Origin: Aquipseudomonas alcaligenes NBRC 14159
GTDB lineage: Bacteria; Pseudomonadota; Gammaproteobacteria; Pseudomonadales; Pseudomonadaceae
NCBI RefSeq assembly: GCF_000467105.1
Contig: NZ_BATI01000031.1
Coordinates: 26,802 to 90,801, forward strand
DNA: 64,000 nt
Direction: 5' to 3'
In this document: in pieces, positions 29,945 through 39,404 of the stretch
Layout of the letters: each line of letters starts with the position of its first letter
Numbering within the stretch: position 1 is the first letter of the stretch
Made by a program: the position numbers and the translations under genes
The notes under the pieces: generated by a model
What the model saw: the letters and a program-made list of their open reading frames with translations, nothing else
Told to the model about the DNA's origin: nothing
Database searches by the model: none

Positions 29945-31215
29945 TCAGATGCCGCTGCTGGGGCGGTACTGCAGGGCCTCGGCCAGGTGCGCGCGGCCGA
30001 TCTCACTGGTGCCTTCCAGGTCAGCCAGGGTGCGCGCCACCTTGAGCAGGCGATGGGCCGCCCGCAGCGACAGGTTGAGGCGTTCGCAGGCCTGCTCCAG
30101 CCACAGCCGGTCGGCTTCGGGCAGGCGGCAATGCTGCTGCAGGCCCGGCAGATCGAGGAAGGCATTGGCGCAGCCCTGGCGCGCGAGCTGGCGTTGGCGT
30201 GCCTGGCTGACACGGGCGGCGACCTGGGCGCTGCTCTCGCCAGCCTGGCTGCTGGCCAGCAGGCTGGTGCTTTCGCGCGCCACGGTGAGGTGCAGGTCAA
30301 TGCGGTCGAGCAGCGGCCCGGACAGCTTGGCACGGTAGCGCTGGATCTGTTCCGGGGTGCAGCGGCAGCGGCCGCCAGGGTCGCCCAGGTAGCCGCAGGG
30401 GCAGGGGTTCATCGCCGCCACCAGCTGGAAGCGCGCGGGGAAGCGCACCTTGTCGCGGGCCCGGGCGATCACGATATGGCCGGATTCCAGAGGCTCGCGC
30501 AGGACTTCGAGGACCTTGCGGTCGAACTCGGGCAGTTCGTCGAGGAACAGAATGCCGTGATGGGCCAGGCTGATTTCGCCGGGTTGCGGGCGGCTGCCGC
30601 CACCGACCAGCGCCGGCCCGGAGGCACTGTGATGCGGCTGGCGGAACGGTCGGCGCGGCCAGGCGGTGAGCGGCGCATGGCTGGCTACCGAATGGATGGC
30701 CGCCACTTCCAGCGCCTCCTCCTCGGACAGCGGCGGCAGCAGACCGGGCAGGCGGCTGGCCAGCAGGGTCTTGCCGGTGCCCGGAGGCCCGCTGAGCAGC
30801 AGGTTATGGCCGCCGCTGGCGGCGATCAGCAGGGCGCGCTTGGCCGCCAGCTGGCCCTGCACTTCGGCCAGGTCGGGGTAAGCCGCTTCCTGGCGCAGCA
30901 GACCATTGGCCTGATAGGGCGCCAGCGGCGTGTGGCCGTTGAGGTGGGCGGCGATCTGCAGCAGGTGGTCGACCGCCAGCACCTTGAGGCCCGAGGCCAG
31001 GCTGGCTTCCTCGGCATTGGCCCGCGGCACCACCAGGGTGCGTCCGGCGGCGCGGGCAGCCAGGGCGGCGGGCAGCACGCCCTGTACCGCGCGCAGCTCG
31101 CCGGACAGCGCCAGCTCACCCAGGCATTCCAGTTCGGCCAGGCTGGCCGCCGGCACCTGCTCGCTGGCGGCCAGCACGCCGAGGGCGATGGCCAGGTCGA
31201 AACGCCCGCCGTTCT
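29945..31215 (-). pseudogene. comM: comM (yifB) 3' part, interrupted by the transposon
   Basis: The Mg-chelatase-like AAA+ protein that promotes branch migration in natural transformation. The visible ~420 codons start at NGGRFDLAIALG and keep Walker A (LLSGPPGTGKTLLASR), Walker B (GILFLDELPEF) and the C-terminal Mg_chelatase region. The first ~95-100 codons, which should end ...LAPADLPK, are missing: at 31216 the sequence changes to transposon DNA. The remaining frame runs 18 codons into the element to an ATG at 31270, an accident of the junction. The 5' part should lie beyond the right edge of the window. Confidence 0.93.
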
Positions 31216-31271
31216 TGTCTGAGATATTATGATATATGAGAAAGACAAGTATGGTATTTGCGAATGACAAG
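31214..31271. repeat. Transposon end with inverted and direct copies of AGACAAG
   Basis: CTTGTCT (31214-31220) and AGACAAG (31243-31249) form a perfect 7-bp inverted pair spanning the end. A further GACAAG lies at 31266-31271. These are candidate TnsB-binding sites; Tn7-like ends carry several such sites. Confidence 0.5.
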
Positions 31272-31347
31272 CTATCGGCCCTTTATCAAGGATGTTTCAC
31301 CAGCCTACTTCGGTGTCTGGCTCGATCGACTTTTCGAGGGGCATGAG

Positions 31348-32052
31348 ATGGCTGCTCGCAAAATCGGCAAGAGTGCATACAGCGTCACTGGCTACGTCTC
31401 CACCGAGAAAGCGGCCAAGATCCAGCGCGCCGAGTCTTCTCTGGAGCAGGATTTTCTAACATTGCTGGAGTACGACTGGCGCGTCCTCCGCTACGCGACT
31501 CAGCCATTCAAAATTCATTGGAAAGATGGGAATGGCAGGCCCCGACGCTTCACACCAGACATAGCCGTGGCCTACCACTCGCTGGCTACTGAGCAAGACC
31601 CTTCACTGCGCACAACCATTTTTGAGGTGAAGCATCGTGCACACTTGAAGGCTCGGTGGGCTGAGGAGAAACCTCGGCTGAAGGCGGCTTTCGCGTGGGC
31701 CAAAGATTACGGCTGCAGATTCAAGGTGATAACTGAACAAGAGATCCGTACGCCCTATCTAGCCAACGCTCGGTTCTTGCTGGGCTTTAAAAAACTGTAT
31801 GGGGATCAAGACCTTTACCAGGCGCGCCTTCCCCATATCTGTGAGCTACTTGTTCGGCTTGGCCCGACCACACCACAGGCTCTCTTGGACGAGGTCCGCG
31901 GCGATGAAGTCCGCCGTGCCGAATACATCCCATACCTGTGGCATCTGATAACCATTCGAGTGATTGGTATCGATTTGAGTCAGCCTCTCAACATGGCCTC
32001 CCCAATCTGGCCTACCGGTCATACAAAATGGTTTTCGGAGAACTGGGGATGA
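31348..32052 (+). CDS. tnsA: TnsA endonuclease
   Basis: 234 aa from the ATG at 31348 (MAARKIGKSAYSVTGYVSTE), six bases after GAGGGG. In-frame starts at 31258 and 31264 would lie within the transposon-end repeats and lack ribosome sites. The restriction-endonuclease-like core shows Glu in AESSLEQDFL (about 29-38), Asp in RRFTPDIAVAY (about residue 71) and the E-x-K in TIFEVKHRAH (E93, K95). A C-terminal winged-helix part follows. TnsA cuts the 5' ends of the transposon so that movement is cut-and-paste. It shares an ATGA overlap with tnsB. Confidence 0.9.
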   Translation: MAARKIGKSAYSVTGYVSTEKAAKIQRAESSLEQDFLTLLEYDWRVLRYATQPFKIHWKDGNGRPRRFTPDIAVAYHSLATEQDPSLRTTIFEVKHRAHLKARWAEEKPRLKAAFAWAKDYGCRFKVITEQEIRTPYLANARFLLGFKKLYGDQDLYQARLPHICELLVRLGPTTPQALLDEVRGDEVRRAEYIPYLWHLITIRVIGIDLSQPLNMASPIWPTGHTKWFSENWG

Positions 32053-33983
32053 CATCTGCAACCGTCACTATTCATGCTGGAGCGGTCATCTCCTACTTCG
32101 GGAGAACCTTTTGCGTCAGGAAATTGATTTCTCCTGAAGAGGTTTTAGCTACAGATGTGGCTGCCGGTGAAGACCAATTGCTGAAGCTCAGCGATATCAC
32201 CAGGAGCTTTGGGGAGGCCGCTGACCAAGAAGCTGAGCGCTTAGACCTGGTCTCCATTCCTGAAGACGATTGGCAGGATGCCATGGAGCGTTACAGGGCC
32301 CTTGCACCATTGTTGGGCCTGCCATCGCGAACTGTCGCTCATGTCAAAGTTGTAGCTGATGAGCTGCTGGTCTCTGTGGCGACAGTCTATAGGTGGTTGG
32401 ATCGTGTTGAACGAGCCGGCTCGGTTAGCTGTTTGCTCCGTAAGCGTCGATCTGATGCTGGAGTGAGGCGTCTGGATTCGAGGGTTGAGCAGGTCATCAA
32501 GGAGGTAATTCTCTCGGACTACCTCACGGAGCTGAAAAAGAGCCCGACTGCTGTAACGCGCGTCATAGGCACTCGCTGCCGGAGCGAGGGGCTTCCTGTC
32601 CCAAGTAAAGTTGCCGTCTTAGCGCGGATTGACGCCATCCTTCCCGAAGAGCGCGCGCGGAAGCGTGAAGGGCGCAATGCAGCCCTCGTTCATAGAGCCA
32701 TAAAAGGCTCAATGCCAGGCGTCGATACCCTCTACTCGGTGTGGCAGATTGATCACACACCTGCAGACGTAATGCTCGTTGACGAGATAGACCGAATCGC
32801 TATTGGTAAGCCATGGATAACTATGGCGATTGATGTTTTCTCAAGGATGGTCGTTGGCTGGTACATCTCATTCGATCCACCAGGGGCGCTAGCAACAGGG
32901 CTATGTATCTCGAATGCCATTCTTCCTAAGGACGAGATCCTTGGGCGGTTAGGTGTCAATTTTCCTTGGGTCTGTCAGGGCAAGCCAGCGATTATCCAGG
33001 CTGATAACGCCAGAGAGTTTCATGGTGAGATGCTTCAGGAAGCCAGCCAAGAGCACGGTTTCGACATGAAGTTTCGCAAGCTTAAGAAACCGAATTACGG
33101 CGCACATATCGAGAGATTGTTCGGCACCTTTGCCGAGCGCATCCATGAGCTGGACGGCACCACCTTCTCGAACACTGTAGATAAGGGTGACTATAAGTCT
33201 GAGAAGAACGCGACCATGACTCTTGTCGAGTTCGAGCGGTGGTTTGCGAACTTGATTCTGGGGGAGTACCACCACGACGTGCACTCGACGCTCGGCGTTC
33301 CGCCCATTGAGAGGTACCGAGAAGGGCTGTTCGGTAGCGACAAATTCCCAGGGCTGGGGATGATGCGTATGGCATCAGACCCCTACAAGCTCAGGATCGA
33401 CTTCATGCCGGTCCTGCGCCGTACCATTCAGACGTATGGGGTGGTTTCGGACTTTATCTACTACCACGACCCGGTTCTCGATAAATGGATTGGCGCACCT
33501 GAGCCGGGGAATAAGCGTAAGGCTAGGGAGTTCATCTTCAGGTATGACCCCAGAGATATTAGTCATCTGATTTTTTGGGACCCCCAGCTTCGGCAGTACT
33601 TCAGGATTCCTTATCGCAATACCGCTTACCCGCGGATCAGTTTGTGGGAGCTGAAGGCGATCAAGACCTTCATGAAGGATCGTGGCCTCAAGCTTGAGAA
33701 CGAGGAGCAGATATTCCTAGCTCGCAAGGAAATGCAGCGCATCGAGGAGCAAGCCAGATTGGATACCCGTAGTAGGCGTGCCGGCAAGCAACCCGTAGAA
33801 ACTCGGAAGAAGCGAATGACCACTGAGCGCAATCGCATGCATAAGGTCTTGCCCCCTGTTCCTCTTCCGTCTGACCGAGTTGCTCCTTTGCCTGTGGAAC
33901 CTTCGGGTTTGTCATCGGTACCAAGCACGGCAAAAGATGTGGTCGACGACTTCTCTCATCTGACTCCCTTTGAAGAGCGGTAG
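32049..33983 (+). CDS. tnsB: TnsB DDE transposase
   Basis: 644 aa from the ATG at 32049, which overlaps the tnsA stop by 4 bp. The rve catalytic core holds D235 (VWQIDHTPADVML), D319 (IIQADNAREFHG) and E355 (NYGAHIERLFGTF); the last two are 35 residues apart, as in DD(35)E enzymes. An N-terminal helix-turn-helix region (about 95-135) should bind the ends, followed by a beta-barrel (Mu-type) and a C-terminal tail (about 590-644, rich in basic residues and prolines) that would contact TnsC. It cuts 3' ends and joins them to target DNA. Confidence 0.94.
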   Translation: MTSATVTIHAGAVISYFGRTFCVRKLISPEEVLATDVAAGEDQLLKLSDITRSFGEAADQEAERLDLVSIPEDDWQDAMERYRALAPLLGLPSRTVAHVKVVADELLVSVATVYRWLDRVERAGSVSCLLRKRRSDAGVRRLDSRVEQVIKEVILSDYLTELKKSPTAVTRVIGTRCRSEGLPVPSKVAVLARIDAILPEERARKREGRNAALVHRAIKGSMPGVDTLYSVWQIDHTPADVMLVDEIDRIAIGKPWITMAIDVFSRMVVGWYISFDPPGALATGLCISNAILPKDEILGRLGVNFPWVCQGKPAIIQADNAREFHGEMLQEASQEHGFDMKFRKLKKPNYGAHIERLFGTFAERIHELDGTTFSNTVDKGDYKSEKNATMTLVEFERWFANLILGEYHHDVHSTLGVPPIERYREGLFGSDKFPGLGMMRMASDPYKLRIDFMPVLRRTIQTYGVVSDFIYYHDPVLDKWIGAPEPGNKRKAREFIFRYDPRDISHLIFWDPQLRQYFRIPYRNTAYPRISLWELKAIKTFMKDRGLKLENEEQIFLARKEMQRIEEQARLDTRSRRAGKQPVETRKKRMTTERNRMHKVLPPVPLPSDRVAPLPVEPSGLSSVPSTAKDVVDDFSHLTPFEER

Positions 33984-33989
33984 GTGTAG

Positions 33990-34895
33990 ATGACTAAGCT
34001 CGATGTCAGCTGCCTGGCGGTGCGCCCGACTCCAGAGATGAAGGTCCGCCTGGCTGCCTTTCGGGAGGAACGCTGGATTGGCTATGACAGTGCTGTTCGG
34101 ATCCGTGAGCAAATTGAAAGCCTGCTCGATCACCCGAAGACGCACCGGATGCCGAATCTCGTGCTGATTGGCGAGAGCAACAATGGCAAGTCGATGATCT
34201 TGAATAGTGTTCGGGATCGGGCCAATCCCGTTTACGATATCAACGTCACCAAAGTGCAGCTGCCTGTGATCATGGTACAGGCGCCTCCATCTCCTGATGA
34301 GGGGCGCTTATACACCAGGATCCTGGAAAGCTTGGGGCTACACGTCGCGTCAAGGGAGCCTGAGGACTCTAAGCTCAGGCGGATCAAGGTCATGTTTCAG
34401 CATCTGAACGTGCAGATGCTGATATTGGATGACTTTTTCAACATTGCCGCAGGCTCGATTGCTCGCCGGCGCAAATTCCTCAACGCCTTGAGGAACTTGA
34501 GCATGGATTTGAGCATTCCGATCGTTATCTCGGGCACGCCTGAGACCCAGAACATCCTGACTGCCGACTCATCCATTGCAAACCGTTTTAAGCCGGTGTT
34601 CGTTCGTAGGTGGAACGAGGAACGCATTGAGGAGTACGCGACATTTATCGTGAGTATTCGACCTCGCCTAGAGCTAGCTGAGGGCATGGATATCATGCAG
34701 CGAGCTACGCTCATGCGGCTGCTCCAGTTCAGTGGCGGGCTGCTGGGGGAGACCGTTGAGATACTGCGGCTGTTTGCCAGTTGGGCTGTGCGTAGTGGTA
34801 CCGAGCGCATCACTGGCGACATGGTGACTTGGGAAAACTTGCATGCCCTGGGTTATGTCCTGCCGAGTGATCGCACACGCCACCTGGAGCTTTGA
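33990..34895 (+). CDS. tnsC: TnsC AAA+ ATPase (TniB type)
   Basis: 301 aa starting 6 bp after tnsB. Walker A is GESNNGKS (residues 61-68) and Walker B is LILDD (144-148). It is the short TniB-like form rather than the 555-aa Tn7 TnsC. The protein assembles on target DNA and links the TniQ selector to the TnsAB transposase. The stop is 2 bp before the ATG of tniQ. Confidence 0.92.
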   Translation: MTKLDVSCLAVRPTPEMKVRLAAFREERWIGYDSAVRIREQIESLLDHPKTHRMPNLVLIGESNNGKSMILNSVRDRANPVYDINVTKVQLPVIMVQAPPSPDEGRLYTRILESLGLHVASREPEDSKLRRIKVMFQHLNVQMLILDDFFNIAAGSIARRRKFLNALRNLSMDLSIPIVISGTPETQNILTADSSIANRFKPVFVRRWNEERIEEYATFIVSIRPRLELAEGMDIMQRATLMRLLQFSGGLLGETVEILRLFASWAVRSGTERITGDMVTWENLHALGYVLPSDRTRHLEL

Positions 34896-34897
34896 AC

Positions 34898-36074
34898 ATG
34901 GTGCCTTGGCCTTATCGGACTTCACCCTTTCGAGGGTGAATTATTCAGCTCATGGTTGTGCCGGCTTGCCTGGGGGAACGGTACCAAGCTGCTTCCGTTC
35001 GTTACCCACCACCTGCTTCTGCCCCCTCAGTTCCTTAACTGCGACATTGACCGTATCGTTGCTGACTCGGTGGTGATTAATGTCGGAGCTGGCTGCGGTG
35101 TTGCCGAGGTCTCGGCTTTGGCGACGAAGCTGTCCGTATTTGACGGCGTTCTGTGGGAGCAACTTCTGCAGAAAGGTCCCTGTGACTGGGTGCTGATGCA
35201 CATCCGAGGCGTGCAGAATCCAAGGCAGCGAGCAGGTTATTCGCTTCAGTTCTGCCGGCGTTGCTTGGCCGAGGACTTTGAACCCCATTTCCGTTGCATC
35301 TGGCGCCTAGCTCTAAGCGCTATCTGCCCTTCACATGGCATATACCTGGCCGATGAGTGTCCTCGATGCCACAGCCCTGTGGTTCCAACGGTGTGTGATC
35401 GTGGCCAGCGCCTGCTACCCCTCGAAACGCCACTGGCGAGGTGCTACCGGTGCGGCTGGGATTTGCGAGAGCCAATAGCTGACGATCTGGTTGCGGCAAA
35501 CGAGAACCTGGTTTTTCAGCAATGTCTCCTTGATGCATTGACCCAGGGGCACTCCGGTCATCTACCGGGAGGAGCCTGCTTTTCTTTACTGCTCTTTCGA
35601 GGGCTCAAGCGCTTGTTGCAGCTGCTAGGAGGAGAGGGCCGGCTCAAGCGAGTCCGAGAGCTGATGTTCCTCGAGAGCGGTCATTTAGATTTGCCACTGC
35701 AGGGCGGCCCGTATTTCTGCTTGGAAACGCTCCGGGTAGGAGATCGGGCGCTGATGCTGTCACTGCTTCGACGGGTGCTAGGGGGCTGGCCAGACAGCTT
35801 CATGGATACGTGTCGTATCGCGCGTGTCTCGAGCTCCTATCTTGTGAACTACAGGGACGGCCTGCCCTATTGGATCTATCAGCCTATCCGTGATCAGTTG
35901 TTCGACAAGCCTTATTCACCTTCGCCGCTGGAACGGCAGGAGGCAAGGCAATACCTGATTCGTAATGGTGTTCCTGCGAGCGCGAGTGCAATAAGGCGAT
36001 TGCTTGGCATGTGGACGGCGAGCGATTCCTGGAAGCTTGAGCATCCTCCGTGGAACCGCCGGCGCCCGTTATAA
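34898..36074 (+). pseudogene. tniQ: TniQ/TnsD target selector with an N-terminal frameshift
   Basis: The ATG at 34898 begins MVPWPYRTSPF, the expected TniQ opening, but the frame meets TGA at 34937. The continuation EGELFSSWLCRLAWGNGTKL is in the next frame from GAG at 34932 and stays open to 36074 (about 380 further residues). One extra base in CCCTTTC (34925-34931) explains this. The rest has TniQ zinc ligands (FCRRCLAED, CPSH, CPRCHSP, CYRCGWDL). This would be the protein that recognises comM. Possible explanations: inactivation, sequencing error, or use of the in-frame TTG at 34956, which would drop the N-terminus. Confidence 0.85.
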
Positions 36075-36216
36075 GGGCTGCTGGGAAGCCTGGTATTCTC
36101 GTCACCGCTGTAGATTTCTGTGATCAGCCGAAGAAACTCATCTCGCTGTGGTCGGTGACTCTGGATTTTTGATTGATCATTCTTTGTCAGCCTTAAGCAC
36201 CGAAGCCTAGGTGCCC

Positions 36217-36552
36217 CTAGCCCTGCCTGAGTACAAATTCGAACTCAATATCGGCATCGCTCAGAACCTCGGTGACGCGATCGATGAAGGCCTCGGCCTG
36301 CTTGGAAAGCGCGTACTTTCCAACCACCCTGATAATGGGGGGCTTGCCTGCCGCTGAGGGGATTGCCGTATTGATTTCTCCGCTCTCAATGAAGGAGATG
36401 TAGGCGTTGATCTTTTCCTGAAGCATTAGGAGGTGTTCCATCTCCTCCTCTGGCTCCCAGCCGAGGTGATCGCTGATGACTAGCTCAATCTTGCTCCTAT
36501 CCCAATCAGGGATACCCCACATGTCGATTACGCCGGCCTCTGCTATAGACAT
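36217..36552 (-). CDS. DUF6572-like protein, probable immunity protein
   Basis: 111 aa; the ATG at 36552 has the near-perfect ribosome site GGAGGTGA. GVIDMWGIPDWDRSKIELVI and ISDHLGWEPEEEMEHLLMLQ followed by EKINAYISFIESGEI recall DUF6572 proteins; I am working from memory of that family. No signal peptide; a small acidic soluble protein. It lies 15 bp downstream of the nuclease-like toxin on the same strand, the usual arrangement for a cognate immunity gene, which is the basis of the role proposed. Confidence 0.65.
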   Translation of the reverse strand: MSIAEAGVIDMWGIPDWDRSKIELVISDHLGWEPEEEMEHLLMLQEKINAYISFIESGEINTAIPSAAGKPPIIRVVGKYALSKQAEAFIDRVTEVLSDADIEFEFVLRQG

Positions 36553-36567
36553 CCAGTCACCTCCGTT

Positions 36568-37791
36568 TTAGTTCGGTCGTACAACGTCAACTTTTGTTGG
36601 AGGTATCTCAGTTCCCCCAGGAAAACCAGGCTTTCCTTTGCCAACCACGACCGCGCCGCTCTCCTCAATCTCCGGGAACGCTACCTTCTGATTAGGCGTT
36701 AATGGTGCGGTGTCAGAAGACTTACATTCGACACACGAGATTGTGCCGTCAGGCTCTCGGCCAACCATATCGATACGAGTGCGGGTACCGCTCTTTGTCT
36801 TCACGGTCACCTCTCGTCCCGTCTCGGAGCGAGTCGAGCTGTAATCGCCATACACCTCGTCCTCAAACTCACGCCCCCGGACCTTGTTCTTCTCCAGCTG
36901 GGTGCTCAGCACCACATAAACTGGCTGCACTCCGGGGTGATCCGGGAACGTGATGATGAAGTCTTTGTAGTCCGAAGGGTAGATCGGATTTTCCAGCGCC
37001 TGAGCTGCATTCTGGCTGACCGGATAGATCCAAACAGTCTCCGTTAGCCCCTGAATATCCTCAGGTGGCGGTGGAGCTCCTACAGCTGGATCTACCTGTG
37101 GCGTCCACAGGATAGTGACCCCATCACCTAGATCAACAACGGCTTGTTCGCCCTGAGCGCGAGCTGCAACAACCGGAACGGAATCAAAACCGCTACGAGA
37201 ACTGGTGTGGAAGCCATAGGTGCGTATGGAGCCATTGACCCAGTCATGCTCGACGTGGAAGCGCAACCTAGTCTTGGCTGTGCTGAGAACTTCGAGCTCT
37301 GACTTTGGGTACAAATCGCTACTGCCCATGGGGGAGGGCCAAAGGAGAGCAACGAAGCCGATAGCAGTGGTAGCAGCAGTTGCGAGAATACCGCTCCCTG
37401 CCGCTCCTGTTGCACCGCTACCTGCGGCGGTCCCACCTGCACCTGCTGCGCTCTGAATGGCCCATGTGCCGCCTCCTACCAGTTGGCCAGATGCTCGCGC
37501 GAGCAGCAGCCCGCCGCCAGCAGCCGGAACATCGGTTGTAGCTAGGATGGCTGTCTGACCATAGGCACTCGCCAATTCAGCAGGCACCACTGATGGATAG
37601 TCCAGGGAGCCGAGGGGTAATGAATTGGGCTTGGCGAAGACACATTGTGTCGGTGGTACGGGAAGCGGTTCCGGCATAAGCGGACTAGGTCTATCCGTTT
37701 GCCGGCGCGGCTGCTGATCGAAGGCGCCGTTGTAAACGGGGATCTCGGGGGCAGACCGCACATCCCGGTTGTTCGCTACGTAGCCGCTCAT
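36568..37791 (-). CDS. S-type pyocin-domain toxin with C-terminal PD-(D/E)xK-like nuclease
   Basis: 407 aa from the ATG at 37791 (MSGYVANNRDVRSAPEIPVY) after AAGGA. The N-terminus has the CVFAK motif (about 50-54) found in S-type pyocin-domain proteins, then a Gly/Ala-rich helix region (about 100-155), then a pyocin_S region (about 160-300) with FHVEHDWVNG and VWIYPVS. The C-terminal ~90 residues carry D341 (TRIDMVG) and E365-x-K367 (SCVECKSS), an arrangement of PD-(D/E)xK nucleases. It probably kills competitors by DNA cleavage, delivered by type VI secretion or as a bacteriocin; delivery is not shown by the sequence. The immunity gene follows. Confidence 0.78.
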   Translation of the reverse strand: MSGYVANNRDVRSAPEIPVYNGAFDQQPRRQTDRPSPLMPEPLPVPPTQCVFAKPNSLPLGSLDYPSVVPAELASAYGQTAILATTDVPAAGGGLLLARASGQLVGGGTWAIQSAAGAGGTAAGSGATGAAGSGILATAATTAIGFVALLWPSPMGSSDLYPKSELEVLSTAKTRLRFHVEHDWVNGSIRTYGFHTSSRSGFDSVPVVAARAQGEQAVVDLGDGVTILWTPQVDPAVGAPPPPEDIQGLTETVWIYPVSQNAAQALENPIYPSDYKDFIITFPDHPGVQPVYVVLSTQLEKNKVRGREFEDEVYGDYSSTRSETGREVTVKTKSGTRTRIDMVGREPDGTISCVECKSSDTAPLTPNQKVAFPEIEESGAVVVGKGKPGFPGGTEIPPTKVDVVRPN

Positions 37792-37963
37792 ATCGATCCT
37801 TCGAAGCAGAGTCATGCAGCGGCGATGTTACTCCGCGAGGGGTATGCAAAGTCTTGCGCACACTCCCTGGAGATTGTGATGAAGGTGCGATATCTAACCG
37901 AGAGGTGGCTTAAGTCCGGCCGCAAGTATCTGTGGCATCTTGAACGCAAAGAAAACGAAGTTT

Positions 37964-38209
37964 CTATGCCTGCCTCTTTACATCGATGGTCGGCACAATT
38001 GGGAGATCGTTGCCTGAGCCCTGGGCCGCAAGTTCTATCTCGCGGATAGCCTCTAGGGCCTGTTGCTTTGCAGCCTCTGACTCAGGTGCTTGGAAAAGGA
38101 TTTCAGTTTTAGCTTTAGCCAGTAGCGTCATGCTGATCCCCAGCTGACGGGCCACTGCCACTACGGCACCTAAAGCTTGCTCCAAAGCTGCTTCCCTCTC
38201 TGTCACCAC
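37964..38209 (-). CDS. Small helical protein of unknown function
   Basis: 81 aa with a GTG start (two GTG codons in a row at 38209 and 38206) 5 bp after AGGAGG. The sequence MVTEREAALEQALGAVVAVA then LGISMTLLAKAKTEILF is predicted helical, with no membrane segment. I do not recognise a family. It precedes the toxin by about 170 bp on the same strand and could be an accessory of that unit. Confidence 0.6.
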   Translation of the reverse strand: MVTEREAALEQALGAVVAVARQLGISMTLLAKAKTEILFQAPESEAAKQQALEAIREIELAAQGSGNDLPIVPTIDVKRQA

Positions 38210-38479
38210 TAGCCTCCTGAGCCAGCTCCATGCTGGCCATCTATGAATAGCTAAAGATGCTGAGATGTGCCATCAAGTCCCAGCCAGCCTATGGCTGATG
38301 GTCGACGCATGGGTGACCGTACCGGCAAATAGCTGCCCCGCGCGAGGCCTCCTCCGAGCAGAAGACGATAGTCATGTTTAATGGCCGTTGATTTGCCGTG
38401 GTAGCAAAACGCCTTTATAAAGGGTATTTTCTCACTATGTCGCTGCTTCAAAGGTGCAATACATGTGGTCCGTCGTCAC

Positions 38480-38516
38480 GAATAACATAACTAGACGGCG
38501 CGTGATCTAGTTATTC
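38480..38516. promoter_or_regulatory. Inverted repeat upstream of the membrane-protein gene
   Basis: GAATAACATAACTAG (38480-38494) and CTAGTTATTC (38507-38516) pair with a three-base bulge. It sits in the AT-rich 357-bp gap 38210-38566, which otherwise holds no gene I can support. A possible operator for the next genes. Confidence 0.35.
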
Positions 38517-38566
38517 TCAACAAAGAATCAGAATTACTATTTATATGCCTAGTTAATGGATTGGAT

Positions 38567-39358
38567 ATGGTTGCAATATTTGAGTTGGTGAAAGATTCCT
38601 ACGAGCGAAAAGCCAGGGTTATTCCTGGGCTGTTAGTTTCACTGCCGTTGCTTGTGCCTTTACTGTGTGTGTATGGAGCAAAACATCCCGTCCTCACGAG
38701 TGTAATTGGGCTCCTCGGTGGATGTGGAGCTATCTACGCCCTAGCGAGCGTGGCGCGGGGACGTGGAAAGAAGCTTGAGGAAAAATTGCTAAAGCAATGG
38801 GGTGGCATGCCGACGACTTTAGCTTTGCGTCACCGGGATAAATTTTTAGACAGTGTCAGCAAGCAGAGATACCACAGAGAAATTTCAATAAAACTACAAA
38901 TTGACATGCCTAGTGAGCAGGACGAAAGCCTTGATCCTGGCAAGGCCGATGATTTTTATATAGGTGCTACTAAGCGCCTTAGAGAGTTAACGCGAAATGA
39001 TAAAAATTTGCTACTGAAAGAAAACATTGCCTACGGCTTTCATCGGAACATGGTTGCAATGAAAGACGTCGGGATCTTGTCCTGCCTGTGTGGATTAGGA
39101 TACGGAGCGTTGATTGCGGGCGCCATTCGAGCCGAGCCGCCTTATTTTGAACCTATGTACTTGGTAAATCCTGGGCTTGCATCGGGGCTGACAATCTTGA
39201 TTTCGGCTTCTTTGTTGTTGGCGTGGCTATTTTACTTCGATAAGGACGCAGTGAAGCGAATGGGCTTTGTCTATGCGGAGCGCTTATTCGAGTGTCTTGG
39301 CACATTACCAACCCCAAGGGCCAGAAAGGTGCCAGTCAAGACTGAGGCTCAGTCGTAA
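38567..39358 (+). CDS. Four-helix membrane protein of unknown function
   Basis: 263 aa from ATG 38567 (an in-frame TTG lies two codons earlier). Two N-terminal membrane helices (about 20-36 and 43-62), a soluble cytoplasmic-type middle (about 65-175) with charged helices, then two C-terminal helices (about 177-194 and 208-228) and a short basic tail. No known domain recognised. Codon use and base composition are much more AT-rich than the core genome. It is followed 46 bp later by an MBL-fold gene on the same strand. The paired-helix layout is common in membrane effectors of defence systems, but that is only analogy. Confidence 0.6.
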   Translation: MVAIFELVKDSYERKARVIPGLLVSLPLLVPLLCVYGAKHPVLTSVIGLLGGCGAIYALASVARGRGKKLEEKLLKQWGGMPTTLALRHRDKFLDSVSKQRYHREISIKLQIDMPSEQDESLDPGKADDFYIGATKRLRELTRNDKNLLLKENIAYGFHRNMVAMKDVGILSCLCGLGYGALIAGAIRAEPPYFEPMYLVNPGLASGLTILISASLLLAWLFYFDKDAVKRMGFVYAERLFECLGTLPTPRARKVPVKTEAQS

Positions 39359-39404
39359 ATTCGTTCCAGTTCACCTTAGATCACAACTTCTGCAGGGAGG
39401 CACA

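Noticed and set aside
31217..31270. Extra 18 codons on comM ending at an ATG at 31270
   Set aside because: They are transposon-end sequence read by chance in the comM frame, not native comM.
31258..31347. Earlier in-frame starts (31258, 31264) for tnsA
   Set aside because: They lie within the transposon-end repeats and have no ribosome site; ATG 31348 has GAGGGG at six bases.
38210..38560. Possible small RNA in the AT-rich gap before the membrane-protein gene
   Set aside because: Only one bulged hairpin is seen, with no T-run terminator or promoter to bound a transcript.
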